Shown piece after piece: positions 43,330 to 51,532 of a stretch of 64,000 nucleotides of DNA. The stretch spans positions 124,001 through 188,000 of the forward strand of contig NZ_CP113116.1 in the NCBI RefSeq assembly GCF_026625985.1. The letters are read 5' to 3'. This stretch comes from Mycobacterium sp. Aquia_213 (GTDB taxonomy: Bacteria; Actinomycetota; Actinomycetes; Mycobacteriales; Mycobacteriaceae). The notes beneath the pieces are model-generated. The model did not search any database. It saw only the letters and a list, made by a program, of their open reading frames with translations, and was not told where the DNA came from. A program made the translations under genes and the position numbers. Within the stretch, counting starts at the first letter, position 1; every line of letters starts with the position of its first letter.

Positions 43330-44358
43330 ATGACCGACGACCGGCCGGAGCCGTCGCGCCTGATGGATATTGGTATGGGCTTTTGGCCGGCTAAGACCCT
43401 GCTATCGGCGGTCGAGCTGGACGTTTTCACCCATCTCGGTGCCGACTCGATGTCCGGCGAAGAGATCGGCGATCGGGTGGGGCTGCACGCGCGCGCGATC
43501 TATGACTTTCTCGACGCGTTGGTCGCGCTGAGAATCCTGGAGCGCGACGGGGACGGCCCGGCCGGCCGCTACCGAAACGGCGTAGAAGCGGCAGCGTTCT
43601 TGGACAAGAAGAGCCCAAGCTATCTCGGTGGATTCTTCGAAATGGCTAACACGCGGTTGTACCGATTCTGGGCGGACTTGACCGAGGCGCTCAAGACTGG
43701 CCGACCGCAGAACGAAGTCAAGCTCACCGGTAAGCCGATGTTCGAGGAGCTCTACCGTGATCCCGCTCGGTTGGAGCAGTTCTTGAGTGCCATGTCGGGG
43801 GTGTCGGGGGCGCCCTTCCGGGAGCTGGCCGAACGCGTGGACTTCTCGCCTTATTCGACGCTGTGCGATATCGGCGGCGCCACCGGGCAACTCTGCATGA
43901 TCCTGGCGCGAAGGTATCCGCAGCTGCGGTGCACGACTTTTGATCTGCCCGAAGTGGCGCCGATTGCCGAGAAGGCGATTGCCGCGGCCGGGATGAGCGA
44001 CCGGGTAGCGGTTGCTGCGGGGGATTTCTTCGCCGGTCCCTTTCCGCGGGCCGATGTGATCACGATGGGCATGATTTTGCATGACTGGAATCTCGAGCGG
44101 AAAGGACGACTTATCGCCGCGGCCTATGACGCCCTGCCCAGCGGTGGTGCACTCGTCGTTGTCGAGCACCTGATCGATGATGCTCGCCGCGAAAACGTCT
44201 TCGCACTGATGATGTCGCTCAACATGCTGGTCGAGTTCGGTGACGCCTTCGACTTCACCGGCCGCGAGTTCGGTGGCTGGTGTAAGCAGGCGGGCTTTCG
44301 CGATGTCGAAATCCTGCCGCTCGCCGATCAGCGCAGCGTGGCGATCGCCCACAAGTAG
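43330..44358 (+). CDS. SAM-dependent O-methyltransferase, hydroxyneurosporene/HIOMT-like
   Basis: A 342-residue class I methyltransferase of the CrtF/HIOMT-like plant-type O-methyltransferase family. The N-terminal winged-helix dimerisation part (AKTLLSAVELDVFTHLG, GLHARAIYDFLDALVAL) is followed by the SAM-binding motif LCDIGGATGQLCMIL, TTFDLPEVAPIAEKAI, AGDFFAGPFPRADV and the catalytic MGMILHDW. It ends with VEILPLADQRSVAIAHK. ATG 43330 has GAGGAGA just upstream. Substrate unknown. M. tuberculosis has a different methyltransferase (TIGR00027 type) near this locus, so this one appears to be part of a lineage-specific block. Confidence 0.87.
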   Translation: MTDDRPEPSRLMDIGMGFWPAKTLLSAVELDVFTHLGADSMSGEEIGDRVGLHARAIYDFLDALVALRILERDGDGPAGRYRNGVEAAAFLDKKSPSYLGGFFEMANTRLYRFWADLTEALKTGRPQNEVKLTGKPMFEELYRDPARLEQFLSAMSGVSGAPFRELAERVDFSPYSTLCDIGGATGQLCMILARRYPQLRCTTFDLPEVAPIAEKAIAAAGMSDRVAVAAGDFFAGPFPRADVITMGMILHDWNLERKGRLIAAAYDALPSGGALVVVEHLIDDARRENVFALMMSLNMLVEFGDAFDFTGREFGGWCKQAGFRDVEILPLADQRSVAIAHK

Positions 44359-44653
44359 CTCGGGTTCATCAGCGCACTGCGACCGGACGGCAGCACGTTT
44401 GCGGCGCCGGGGTGCGGATTCGTGCTGGGGGTCACGGCCGGGGGGCAAGCCGACTTCCAGGCCCGGTGCGGGCGAGTGTTCGTGGGCTGCGAGCCACTAC
44501 ATACGCGAAAAAGAATTGCCTTACGCGTCAATTATTTCCAGCAACCATACCCACGGGATTATTTCGGTGCGTTTTACATGAACTGGGTCGGATCGGCGTT
44601 AGCATTTCGACTGGGGGAAGCGGCTTGCCGCCTGTTTTGAGAGGGCAAGGCCG

Positions 44654-47600
44654 ATGGACTTTGGGTTGCTGCCCCCAGAGGTCAACTCCGGGCTGATGTA
44701 CACCGGCCCGGGCTCGGGACCCCTGCTTGCCGCGGCCGCAGCCTGGGAGGCGGCGGCCGCAGAGCTCGAATCCGCGGCCGCGGGCTATTCGTCGGAGTTG
44801 TCGGGCCTGACGGGCCTCGCGTGGTTTGGGCCCTCGTCGATGGCAATGAGCGCGGCGGCGGCCCCCTATGTGGCGTGGTTATTTGCCGCGGCTGCTCAGG
44901 CCGGGGTGACTGCCGAGCAGGCGTATACCGCGGCGGCGGCCTATGAGGCGGCGTATTTGATGACGGTGCCCCCGCCGATAATCGCGGCGAACCGGGCGCA
45001 GCTGATGGCGTTGATCGCCACCAATTTCTTTGGGCAGAACACCGCGGCGATCGCGGCCACTGAGGCCCAGTACATGGTGATGTGGGTTCAGGACGCGGTC
45101 GCGATGTACGGGTATGCCATCGATGCCGCGGCCGCCAGCGCATTGCAGTCGTATGCCGAGCCGCCGCACACCACCAACCCGGCGGGCCAGAGCGCTCAGA
45201 GTGGTGCGGTAGCGCAAAGCGCCGCCAATACCGTTGGCACGCAGACCCAGTCGGTGATCCAGCAGCAGCTGACCTCCATCGCGTCGCAGCAGTTGGGCTC
45301 GACGGCGCAGACTCAACAGCTGGGTTCGACGGTGGAGGCGGAGCAGCTGACCTCGAACGCCGCGACGCAGCAGCTGGGCATGCCCGTCAGCGCCCAGCAA
45401 CTAAGCGCCACGGCCCAGACCGAGCAACTCGGCTCGAGTGCCGTGTCTCAGCAACTGGTAACACCCGCGACCTCCCCGCAGTCGGTCACGCCGGCGGCCA
45501 GTTCCCCGCAGTCGGTCACGCCGGCGGCCAGCTCGCCGCAGTCGGTCACGCCGGTGACCACTTCCTCGCAGTCGGCCGCGCCCGCGGCGTCCTCGCAGTC
45601 GGTTACGCCGGCGGCCAGCTCCTCGCAGTCGGTCACGCCGGCCGCCACCTCGCCGCAGTCGGCCGCACCGGCGGCATCTACGCAGTCGGTTACGCCGGTG
45701 ACCACTTCCTCGCAGTCGGCTGCACCGGCGGCGTCCACGCAGTCGGTCGCACCCGCTGCCACAACTCCACAGTCGGTCGCGGCCGCCGAGCCCACCGTCA
45801 CCATCAACGGCGTCACCTACATCGATCCGACGCTGCCGTCCACCATCACCAACGGTCAAACCATCACCATCGCGAACGGCTTTGCCTACGACGTCCCCGT
45901 CGGCGGAACCACAATTCAGAGCGGCGGCTCGCTTGTCATCCAGCCGGGCGGCATGCTCACCGTCGACAACGCCCTGACGATTAACGCGGGCGGCTCCCTG
46001 ACCGACAACGGCGGCTTGATCGTCAATGCCGCAACCACCCTGTCCGACAGCGGCAGCCTGACGGTGAGTGGTGGCGGCATTTTGACCGATGGCGGGACGA
46101 TCACGGTCAATAGCGGCGGCACGTTGACCGTGAGCACTACCACCACCGGTGATACCGGTTTCCTCACCGTGACCGGCGGTGGTGCTTTGTCCGATGCCGG
46201 CCACTTGACTGTCAACACTGGCGGCTTGCTGACTGTGAGCCAGGGTGGCACCGACACGGGCAGCCTCACCGTGAGCAACATTCTGAACGACGTGGGCACG
46301 ATCACCGTCAACGCCGGCGGCACCCTCACCGATAACGGCAGCTTTTTCGTCAACGCCGGCGGCACCCTCAACGTCGGCGGCACCCTCACCGACCCCGGCA
46401 CCCTCAACATCAACCATGTCCTGTCGACCTTCGGCGCGGTGAACGTGGACAGCGGCGGGGTTGTCAACGACGCCAACACAGTCTCGGTCGGTCTCAATGG
46501 CACCCTGACTGTCGACCCTGGCGGCATTTTCACGGTCGACAACAACGGCTTCCTGCTCAGCAGCCAGGGCACGATCACCGACTCCGGCACGCTGGTTGTC
46601 GACAATGGCGGCACCGCGGTCTTTAACGGCAGCTTTAACGTCACCGATGGCGGCGCGCTGACCATTGAGTCCGGCGGCGTGTTCAGCGACAACGGCACCA
46701 TGCTGGTGAGTTCCGGCGGTACCGTGACCGACTCCGGCTCGTTCACGGTCTTGCAGAACGCCACGCTGACCGTGAGCCAGGGCGGCACCGATACCGGTGG
46801 TTTGACGGTGACCGGTGGCGGCACGTTGTCCGACGGCGGGACGGTCACGGTCAACAGCGGCGGGACGCTCGCGGTGAGTACCGGTGGCACCGATACGGGC
46901 GGTTTGACGGTGACCGGTGCTGGCACTTTGTCCGACGGCGGGACGCTGACGGTCGGCCACGGTGGAACGCTCACAGTCGGGACGGGTGGCACGAACACTG
47001 GCAGCCTGACGGTGACTGGTGGCGGCTCCTTGTCCGATGGCGGGACGGTGACCGTCAACAGCGGTGGCACCCTCACCGTCAGCCAGGGTGGCACCGACAC
47101 GGGCAGCCTGACCGTGACCGGCGGTGGTGCTTTGTCCGATGCCGGCCACTTGACTGTCAACACTGGCGGCTTGCTGACTGTGAGCCAGGGTGGCACCGAC
47201 ACGGGCAGCCTCACCGTGAGCAACATTCTGAACGACGTGGGCACGATCACCGTCAACGCCGGCGGCACCCTCACCGATAACGGCAGCTTTTTCGTCAACG
47301 CCGGCGGCACCCTCAACGTCGGCGGCACCCTCACCGACCCCGGCACCCTCAACATCAACCATGTCCTGTCGACCTTCGGCGCGGTGAACGTGGACAGCGG
47401 CGGGGTTGTCAACGACGCCAACACAGTCTCGGTCGGTCTCAATGGCACCCTGACTGTCGACCCTGGCGGCATTTTCACGGTCGACAACAACGGCTTCCTG
47501 CTCAGCAGCCAGGGCACGATCACCGACTCCGGCACGCTGGTTGTCGACAATGGCGGCACCGTGGTCTTTAACGGCAGCTTTAACGTCACCGATGGCGGCG

Positions 47601-49117
47601 CGCTGACCATTGAGTCCGGCGGCGTGTTCAGCGACAACGGCACCATGCTGGTGAGTTCCGGCGGTACCGTGACCGACTCCGGCTCGTTCACGGTCTTGCA
47701 GAACGCCACGCTGACCGTGAGCCAGGGCGGCACCGATACCGGTGGTTTGACGGTGACCGGTGGCGGCACCTTGTCCGATGGCGGGACGGTCACGGTCAAC
47801 AGCGGCGGGACGCTCGCGGTGAGTACGGGTGGCACCGATACGGGCGGTTTGACGGTGACCGGTGCTGGCACTTTGTCCGACGGCGGGACGCTGACGGTCG
47901 GCCACGGTGGAACGCTCACAGTCGGGACGGGTGGCACGAACACTGGCAGCCTGACGGTGACTGGTGGCGGCACTTTGTCGGATGGCGGGACGGTGACTGT
48001 CGGCCATGGCGGCACCCTCACCGTCAGCAACGCCAGCATCACTGGTGACACGGGCAGCCTGACCGTGACCGGTGGCGGCTCCCTGTCCGACGCCGGCCAC
48101 TTAACCGTCAACACCGGCGGCACGCTCACCGTCAGCACGGGTGGCACCGACACGGGCAGCCTGACCGTGAGCAACGGCATCCTGACAGACGTGGGCACGG
48201 TCAATGTCAACGTCGGTGGCACCTTCACCGATGACGCCGGCGGCAGCGTTTTCGTCAACGCCGGCGGCACCCTCACCGACTCCGGCACCCTCAACGTGAA
48301 TGGTGGCCTCCAGGTCTTTGGCGCCCTGGACGTGGACAGCGGCGGGGTTGTCAACGATGCCGGCTCATTCTCGGTGGGTCTCAACGGCAGCCTGACCGTC
48401 GAGAATGGCGGCATTTTCACGGTCGACAACAACGGCTTCCTGCTCAGCAACTCGGGCACCATCACCGATTCCGGCGCGATGTTTGTCGACAATGGCGGCA
48501 ACGTGGGCTTTGCCAATACCGGCTTTAACGTTACCGATGGCGGCGCGCTAACCATTCAGTCCGGCGGCGCGTTCAGCGACAACGGCACCATGACAGTGAG
48601 CTCTGGCGGCACGGTGACGAACTCCGGCGCATTGACAGTCCAGCAGGGCGCCACGCTGACCGACGCCGGCAACCTGACCATCGCCGGCAGCGGCACTCTC
48701 ACGGACGGGGGCACCGTCACCGTCGACTCCGCCGGCACCGTCACCCTCAACGGCACCAGCACTTTGACCGTCGGCAACGCCGGCACCCTGATGGTCAACG
48801 ACGGTGCGCACGTGACCGTCAATATCGGCGCCACCCTGCCCATCCAGCAAGGGGGCATTTTGACCATCGGCCCCAACGAGGCCATCACCCTCGGCCCGGG
48901 TGGCTCGGCCGGGCCTCAGGGGCTTGTCGGCACTGCCTATATCGCACCGGCGGTACCGACGCCCCCCACGGATCCGGCCCTCAGCGCGCTGGCGTCACCG
49001 GGTCTGGCGGGAACCTCGGGAACCTCGGGACTCTCAGGAATCCATGTCGATACGGACGCGCTACGGAACCCAATCTGGGATGCCCTTTTGGACGACCTGT
49101 TATTTGCCGCTGACTAG
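44654..49117 (+). CDS. PPE protein fused to a long beta-solenoid-like repeat domain
   Basis: A 1487-residue protein of type VII secretion style. Residues 1-180 are a standard PPE domain (MDFGLLPPEVNSGLMYTGPG, WFGPSS WxG motif, PPPIIAANRAQL). Residues about 200-270 are 9-residue QQLGSTAQT-type units, and 274-378 are 9/10-residue QSVTPAASS units. From about 380 to 1455 come short repeats of the form LTV-x-GGG-T-L-S-DGGT-V-T-V-N-S-GG, the pattern of stacked beta-strands in autotransporter passengers and adhesins. Two 315-residue blocks are almost identical and a third is diverged. A Pro/Gly-rich tail ends in DALLDDLLFAAD. A strong GAGAGGG site precedes ATG 44654. No PE partner gene adjoins. Predicted role: ESX-exported surface structure; the adhesion idea is inference. 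Confidence 0.9.
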   Translation: MDFGLLPPEVNSGLMYTGPGSGPLLAAAAAWEAAAAELESAAAGYSSELSGLTGLAWFGPSSMAMSAAAAPYVAWLFAAAAQAGVTAEQAYTAAAAYEAAYLMTVPPPIIAANRAQLMALIATNFFGQNTAAIAATEAQYMVMWVQDAVAMYGYAIDAAAASALQSYAEPPHTTNPAGQSAQSGAVAQSAANTVGTQTQSVIQQQLTSIASQQLGSTAQTQQLGSTVEAEQLTSNAATQQLGMPVSAQQLSATAQTEQLGSSAVSQQLVTPATSPQSVTPAASSPQSVTPAASSPQSVTPVTTSSQSAAPAASSQSVTPAASSSQSVTPAATSPQSAAPAASTQSVTPVTTSSQSAAPAASTQSVAPAATTPQSVAAAEPTVTINGVTYIDPTLPSTITNGQTITIANGFAYDVPVGGTTIQSGGSLVIQPGGMLTVDNALTINAGGSLTDNGGLIVNAATTLSDSGSLTVSGGGILTDGGTITVNSGGTLTVSTTTTGDTGFLTVTGGGALSDAGHLTVNTGGLLTVSQGGTDTGSLTVSNILNDVGTITVNAGGTLTDNGSFFVNAGGTLNVGGTLTDPGTLNINHVLSTFGAVNVDSGGVVNDANTVSVGLNGTLTVDPGGIFTVDNNGFLLSSQGTITDSGTLVVDNGGTAVFNGSFNVTDGGALTIESGGVFSDNGTMLVSSGGTVTDSGSFTVLQNATLTVSQGGTDTGGLTVTGGGTLSDGGTVTVNSGGTLAVSTGGTDTGGLTVTGAGTLSDGGTLTVGHGGTLTVGTGGTNTGSLTVTGGGSLSDGGTVTVNSGGTLTVSQGGTDTGSLTVTGGGALSDAGHLTVNTGGLLTVSQGGTDTGSLTVSNILNDVGTITVNAGGTLTDNGSFFVNAGGTLNVGGTLTDPGTLNINHVLSTFGAVNVDSGGVVNDANTVSVGLNGTLTVDPGGIFTVDNNGFLLSSQGTITDSGTLVVDNGGTVVFNGSFNVTDGGALTIESGGVFSDNGTMLVSSGGTVTDSGSFTVLQNATLTVSQGGTDTGGLTVTGGGTLSDGGTVTVNSGGTLAVSTGGTDTGGLTVTGAGTLSDGGTLTVGHGGTLTVGTGGTNTGSLTVTGGGTLSDGGTVTVGHGGTLTVSNASITGDTGSLTVTGGGSLSDAGHLTVNTGGTLTVSTGGTDTGSLTVSNGILTDVGTVNVNVGGTFTDDAGGSVFVNAGGTLTDSGTLNVNGGLQVFGALDVDSGGVVNDAGSFSVGLNGSLTVENGGIFTVDNNGFLLSNSGTITDSGAMFVDNGGNVGFANTGFNVTDGGALTIQSGGAFSDNGTMTVSSGGTVTNSGALTVQQGATLTDAGNLTIAGSGTLTDGGTVTVDSAGTVTLNGTSTLTVGNAGTLMVNDGAHVTVNIGATLPIQQGGILTIGPNEAITLGPGGSAGPQGLVGTAYIAPAVPTPPTDPALSALASPGLAGTSGTSGLSGIHVDTDALRNPIWDALLDDLLFAAD
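45263..45472 (+). repeat. 27-bp tandem units (QQLGSTAQT type) in PPE gene
   Basis: About eight units of 24-27 bases encode QQLTSIAS, QQLGSTAQT, QQLGSTVEA, EQLTSNAAT, QQLGMPVSA, QQLSATAQT, EQLGSSAVS and QQLVTPATS. Units are diverged, keeping only the leading Q-Q-L. Confidence 0.75.
45476..45787 (+). repeat. 27/30-bp tandem units (QSVTPAASS type) in PPE gene
   Basis: Around eleven units of 9 or 10 codons such as PQSVTPAASS, SQSAAPAAS and TQSVTPVTTS follow each other. The Ser/Thr/Pro/Ala-rich linker resembles a stalk between the PPE domain and the solenoid. Confidence 0.8.
46166..47110 (+). repeat. 945-bp tandem duplication in PPE gene, copy 1
   Basis: From the ACCGTGACCGGCGGTGGTGC at 46166 the sequence recurs at a constant offset of 945 bases (315 codons) with only a handful of differences over the first 865 bases, for example C to T changing GGTAVF to GGTVVF. 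Confidence 0.9.
47111..48055 (+). repeat. 945-bp tandem duplication in PPE gene, copy 2
   Basis: Second copy, directly adjoining the first. Identity fades after about 47975. A third, clearly diverged version of the same block order (SDAGHLTVNTGG to SGGTVTNSG) follows from about 48055 to 48690. Confidence 0.88.
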
Positions 49118-49150
49118 CGTTGCGGCACAAGTTGATTCGACAAGGCTGCC

Positions 49151-50251
49151 TTACTGTGGCGTCGCGTTGTCGTCATACTCGACGATCTCGCCGCGCAGCG
49201 CGTCGAAGATCGCCTTGCCCTGCGACACGAGCCCACTGGCCACCTGGCTAAGGCCGTCAGCCCCGTTGAGCACGGTGAGGTTCGCACCGGCGAGCCCGGC
49301 CGCGGCCCGCTCCACGATGTCGGGCAGCTGGTCGATCAGTGCCTTGTCCAAGGCCACCCGGTTGTGCGACGCCGCCGCCTCGGCCAGGATCTTCATCCTC
49401 TCGGCGTCGGCGACGGCCAGGATCCGGACCCGCTCGGCCTCGGCCTCCGCGGGCTTGACCACCTCGGCGACCAGTTCTTGCTGGCGCAGTTCGGCGGCGC
49501 GTTGGGCCAGTTCGGTGCGCATCGCCAGCACCTCGCGCTGGGCCTCCGCCTCGGCCAGCGGGCCCGACTGGGCGGCCTCCGCCTGGGCCTTGTCGACCTC
49601 GGCCTTGTATTGCGCCTTGACAACCGCGGTCTGACGGGCGAATTCGGCCTGCTGGCGCTGGGACTCCTGCTCGGCTTCCGCGGCTTTCTGGTTCGCCTGG
49701 GCCTGCGCGATCTGCGCCATCTGCTGGATGGCCGCGTTGTGCGGCGCCGACATCGCGTTGATGTAGCCCAGGCCGTCGTCGTCGATGGACTGGATCTGCA
49801 GCGCGTCGACGGCCAGCCCGATCCGGGCCATCTCCTCCTTGGAGCCGTCGAGGACCTCGGTGGCCAGCTTCTGGCGTTCCCGGATGATCTGCTCGACGGT
49901 CATCGACCCGATGATCGACCGGAGGTGACCGGCGAAGATCCGGCCGGTCAGTACCGACATCTGATCCTGCTCGGACAAAAATCGCTGGGCGGCGCTGATG
50001 ATGCTCTCGGTGTCGTTGCCGACCTTGAAGGCGATCACCGCCCGGACGTTGAGGGTGATTCCTTGTTGCGTGACGCACTTTTCGGCGACCTCGGACTCGC
50101 ACATGGCCAGGGTCAAAAAGCGCGCCTTGCGGAAGAACGGGAGGACGAAGGCGCCGTGGCCGGTCACCACCCGGAACGGGGCGTCGCCCTTGGCTTTGGC
50201 ACCGGAGATCAGCATCGCCTCGTCCGGCGCGGGCACCCTATAACCGAGCAT
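49151..50251 (-). CDS. Flotillin-like SPFH-domain protein
   Basis: A 366-residue protein of the flotillin/band-7 superfamily. An N-terminal SPFH domain (MLGYRVPAPDEAMLISG, VVTGHGAFVLPFFRKARFLTLAM, VTQQGITLNVRAVIAFKVG, IIGSMTVEQIIRERQKLATEV) is followed by a long Ala/Glu/Gln-rich coiled coil (about 185-310, with AEAEQESQRQQAEFARQTAV and EAEAERVRILAVADAERMKI). There is no obvious N-terminal membrane helix, so membrane association would be peripheral. GGAGT precedes ATG 50251. The short NfeD-like gene lies 42 bases upstream, a classic pairing. Probable role in membrane microdomain organisation, by family. Confidence 0.88.
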   Translation of the reverse strand: MLGYRVPAPDEAMLISGAKAKGDAPFRVVTGHGAFVLPFFRKARFLTLAMCESEVAEKCVTQQGITLNVRAVIAFKVGNDTESIISAAQRFLSEQDQMSVLTGRIFAGHLRSIIGSMTVEQIIRERQKLATEVLDGSKEEMARIGLAVDALQIQSIDDDGLGYINAMSAPHNAAIQQMAQIAQAQANQKAAEAEQESQRQQAEFARQTAVVKAQYKAEVDKAQAEAAQSGPLAEAEAQREVLAMRTELAQRAAELRQQELVAEVVKPAEAEAERVRILAVADAERMKILAEAAASHNRVALDKALIDQLPDIVERAAAGLAGANLTVLNGADGLSQVASGLVSQGKAIFDALRGEIVEYDDNATPQ

Positions 50252-50293
50252 TTCTTGGACTCCTTAGGTTTTGGTGTTGTGTAACAGGGGATT

Positions 50294-50503
50294 TCACTCG
50301 TTCCAAGGCTCGACCACCACCGTCCGCCCGCCCCGGGTCTCGACCACCAGGACCTTGCTGCCCTTCGGTAGTGGGTCGTCGGACCAGGCCAGGAAGGTCT
50401 CCTTGGACCCCCGCACGGTCACCAACACCTCGCCGGCGCCACGGTCGCCGCGGGTCGCCACGACCAGCTTCCCCACACAACCGATTGCCAAGGCGTCGCT
50501 CAC
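50294..50503 (-). CDS. Short NfeD-like OB-fold protein
   Basis: A 69-residue protein starting SDALAIGCVGKLVVATRGDR after the initiator and ending GSKVLVVETRGGRTVVVEPW. The pattern GxxGxxxxxLxPxGxVxV...V...G..V.V is that of the OB-fold C-terminal domain of NfeD proteins, which typically accompany SPFH/flotillin genes. GTG 50503 is chosen because GGAGGA (complement at 50514-50519) is spaced about 10 bases upstream; a longer frame from 50599 is open but its extra residues look non-coding. There is no membrane helix in this short form. Confidence 0.75.
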   Translation of the reverse strand: MSDALAIGCVGKLVVATRGDRGAGEVLVTVRGSKETFLAWSDDPLPKGSKVLVVETRGGRTVVVEPWNE

Positions 50504-50800
50504 GATCGCATATTCCTCCATCGACGGGTTCCAGCGTCGAGTTTCGGCACGTTTGCCGCAAGGATAGACGCCGGCGTCACACTGCCGGACAAGATGCATA
50601 TGAAACCTTTCGCTGGGTGCCGACGCCTTGCCAAATCCCCTGTTATCCAGGCTTTTTCCGGCCAGCCCAGCCTCTGACCGCGGTCTTGGCGGATTCTCAA
50701 AGAATCCTTGGTGCCGCTTCCAAGGATTCTTAGAGGGCCATGGTCGAGCCTTTCCTCATGCACCTGAATCGCTAGGCGCAGATGAGCAAAGGAGCCCATC
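50504..50800. other. Divergent intergenic region with hairpin
   Basis: These 297 bases separate the NfeD-like gene from the C39-like gene. The long inverted repeat at 50696-50735 is the main feature. A ribosome-binding site AAAGGAG lies directly before ATG 50801. Confidence 0.5.
50696..50735. promoter_or_regulatory. 16-bp inverted repeat, possible operator or leader hairpin
   Basis: Arms CTCAAAGAATCCTTGG and CCAAGGATTCTTAGAG (one mismatch) flank an 8-base loop TGCCGCTT, ending 65 bases before the start of the C39-like gene. The location between divergent genes argues against a terminator and for an operator or an RNA hairpin in the leader. Confidence 0.6.
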
Positions 50801-51532
50801 ATGATCACGACCAAGCTTGGCGTCGTGGCCGGAAAGGCCGCCCGGACTATCGGTCTCGCAGTCTTCGCTGTCGGTCTCACACTCGGTTTCGCGACGGGGT
50901 TGGCGCACGCCGACGACACCACCACCGGTGGGATGTACGGCGACCCGACCGCGGCCGCCGCGTTCTGGCGGCCCCAGACCTATGACGACTGCGCGCTGAT
51001 GGCTGCTGCCGACGTGATCGGCGAGGCCACCGGCCACCAGGTCTCGGAGCAGGAGATCATCGCGCTGGCCCAGAAGCTGCCGAGCCAGACCCACCCCGGG
51101 TCGATCTACACCGTGCCCAAGGACACCAACGACCCGAACAGCGGCCAAGGCACCAGCCCCAACGACCTTCCGCTGCTGCTGGCGCACTACGGCGTCGCCG
51201 CCACGTTGACCAACACGAGCGATGCGCCGACGACCGGTGTCGCAACCGGCATGGCCGCACTCAAGCGGTATCTGGCCGGCGGCCGGAAGGTGATCGTCGA
51301 GGTGAACGGGGAACTGATCTGGGGTCAGCCGGTGGACGCCAAGGACCGCAACGGCGAGCCGACCTCCGACCACGCGGTCGTCGTCACCGGCGTCGACGTG
51401 GTCAACGGCAAGGTGCACATGAACGACAGCGGCGCCTCCGACGGCGCGGACGAGACGGTTTCCCTCGAGGTCTTCGCCAAGGCCTGGGCCACCAGCGACG
51501 ACGAGATGATCGTCACCGACGCAACCCGCTAG
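50801..51532 (+). CDS. Secreted C39-like cysteine peptidase-fold protein
   Basis: A 243-residue exported protein with a signal peptide ending near GLAHADD (about residue 37). The mature part follows the C39-like (papain-fold) pattern: Cys64 in YDDCALMAAADVIGEATG, His191 in SDHAVVVTGVD and an Asn/Asp in VHMNDSGASDG (208-209), a plausible Cys-His-Asx triad. The intervening GMAALKRYLAGGRKVIVEVNG also fits. Such secreted proteins in actinobacteria are annotated as C39-family peptidases, but substrates are unknown and some may be inactive. It converges with wzm, overlapping by 4 bases. Confidence 0.8.
   Translation: MITTKLGVVAGKAARTIGLAVFAVGLTLGFATGLAHADDTTTGGMYGDPTAAAAFWRPQTYDDCALMAAADVIGEATGHQVSEQEIIALAQKLPSQTHPGSIYTVPKDTNDPNSGQGTSPNDLPLLLAHYGVAATLTNTSDAPTTGVATGMAALKRYLAGGRKVIVEVNGELIWGQPVDAKDRNGEPTSDHAVVVTGVDVVNGKVHMNDSGASDGADETVSLEVFAKAWATSDDEMIVTDATR

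Noticed and set aside
44422..44640. A 72-codon open frame upstream of the PPE gene.
   Set aside because: No ribosome-binding site or family resemblance; the segment is AT-richer and better explained as the PPE promoter region.
45263..47975. Regularly repeated DNA that could be mistaken for a CRISPR array.
   Set aside because: Units are in frame, encode peptide repeats, have no unique spacers, and no cas genes are nearby.
45401..48555. Very long open frames on the minus strand opposite the PPE repeats (about 880-900 codons).
   Set aside because: They are antisense reflections of the repetitive GC-rich PPE sequence, with low-complexity translation and no start signal.
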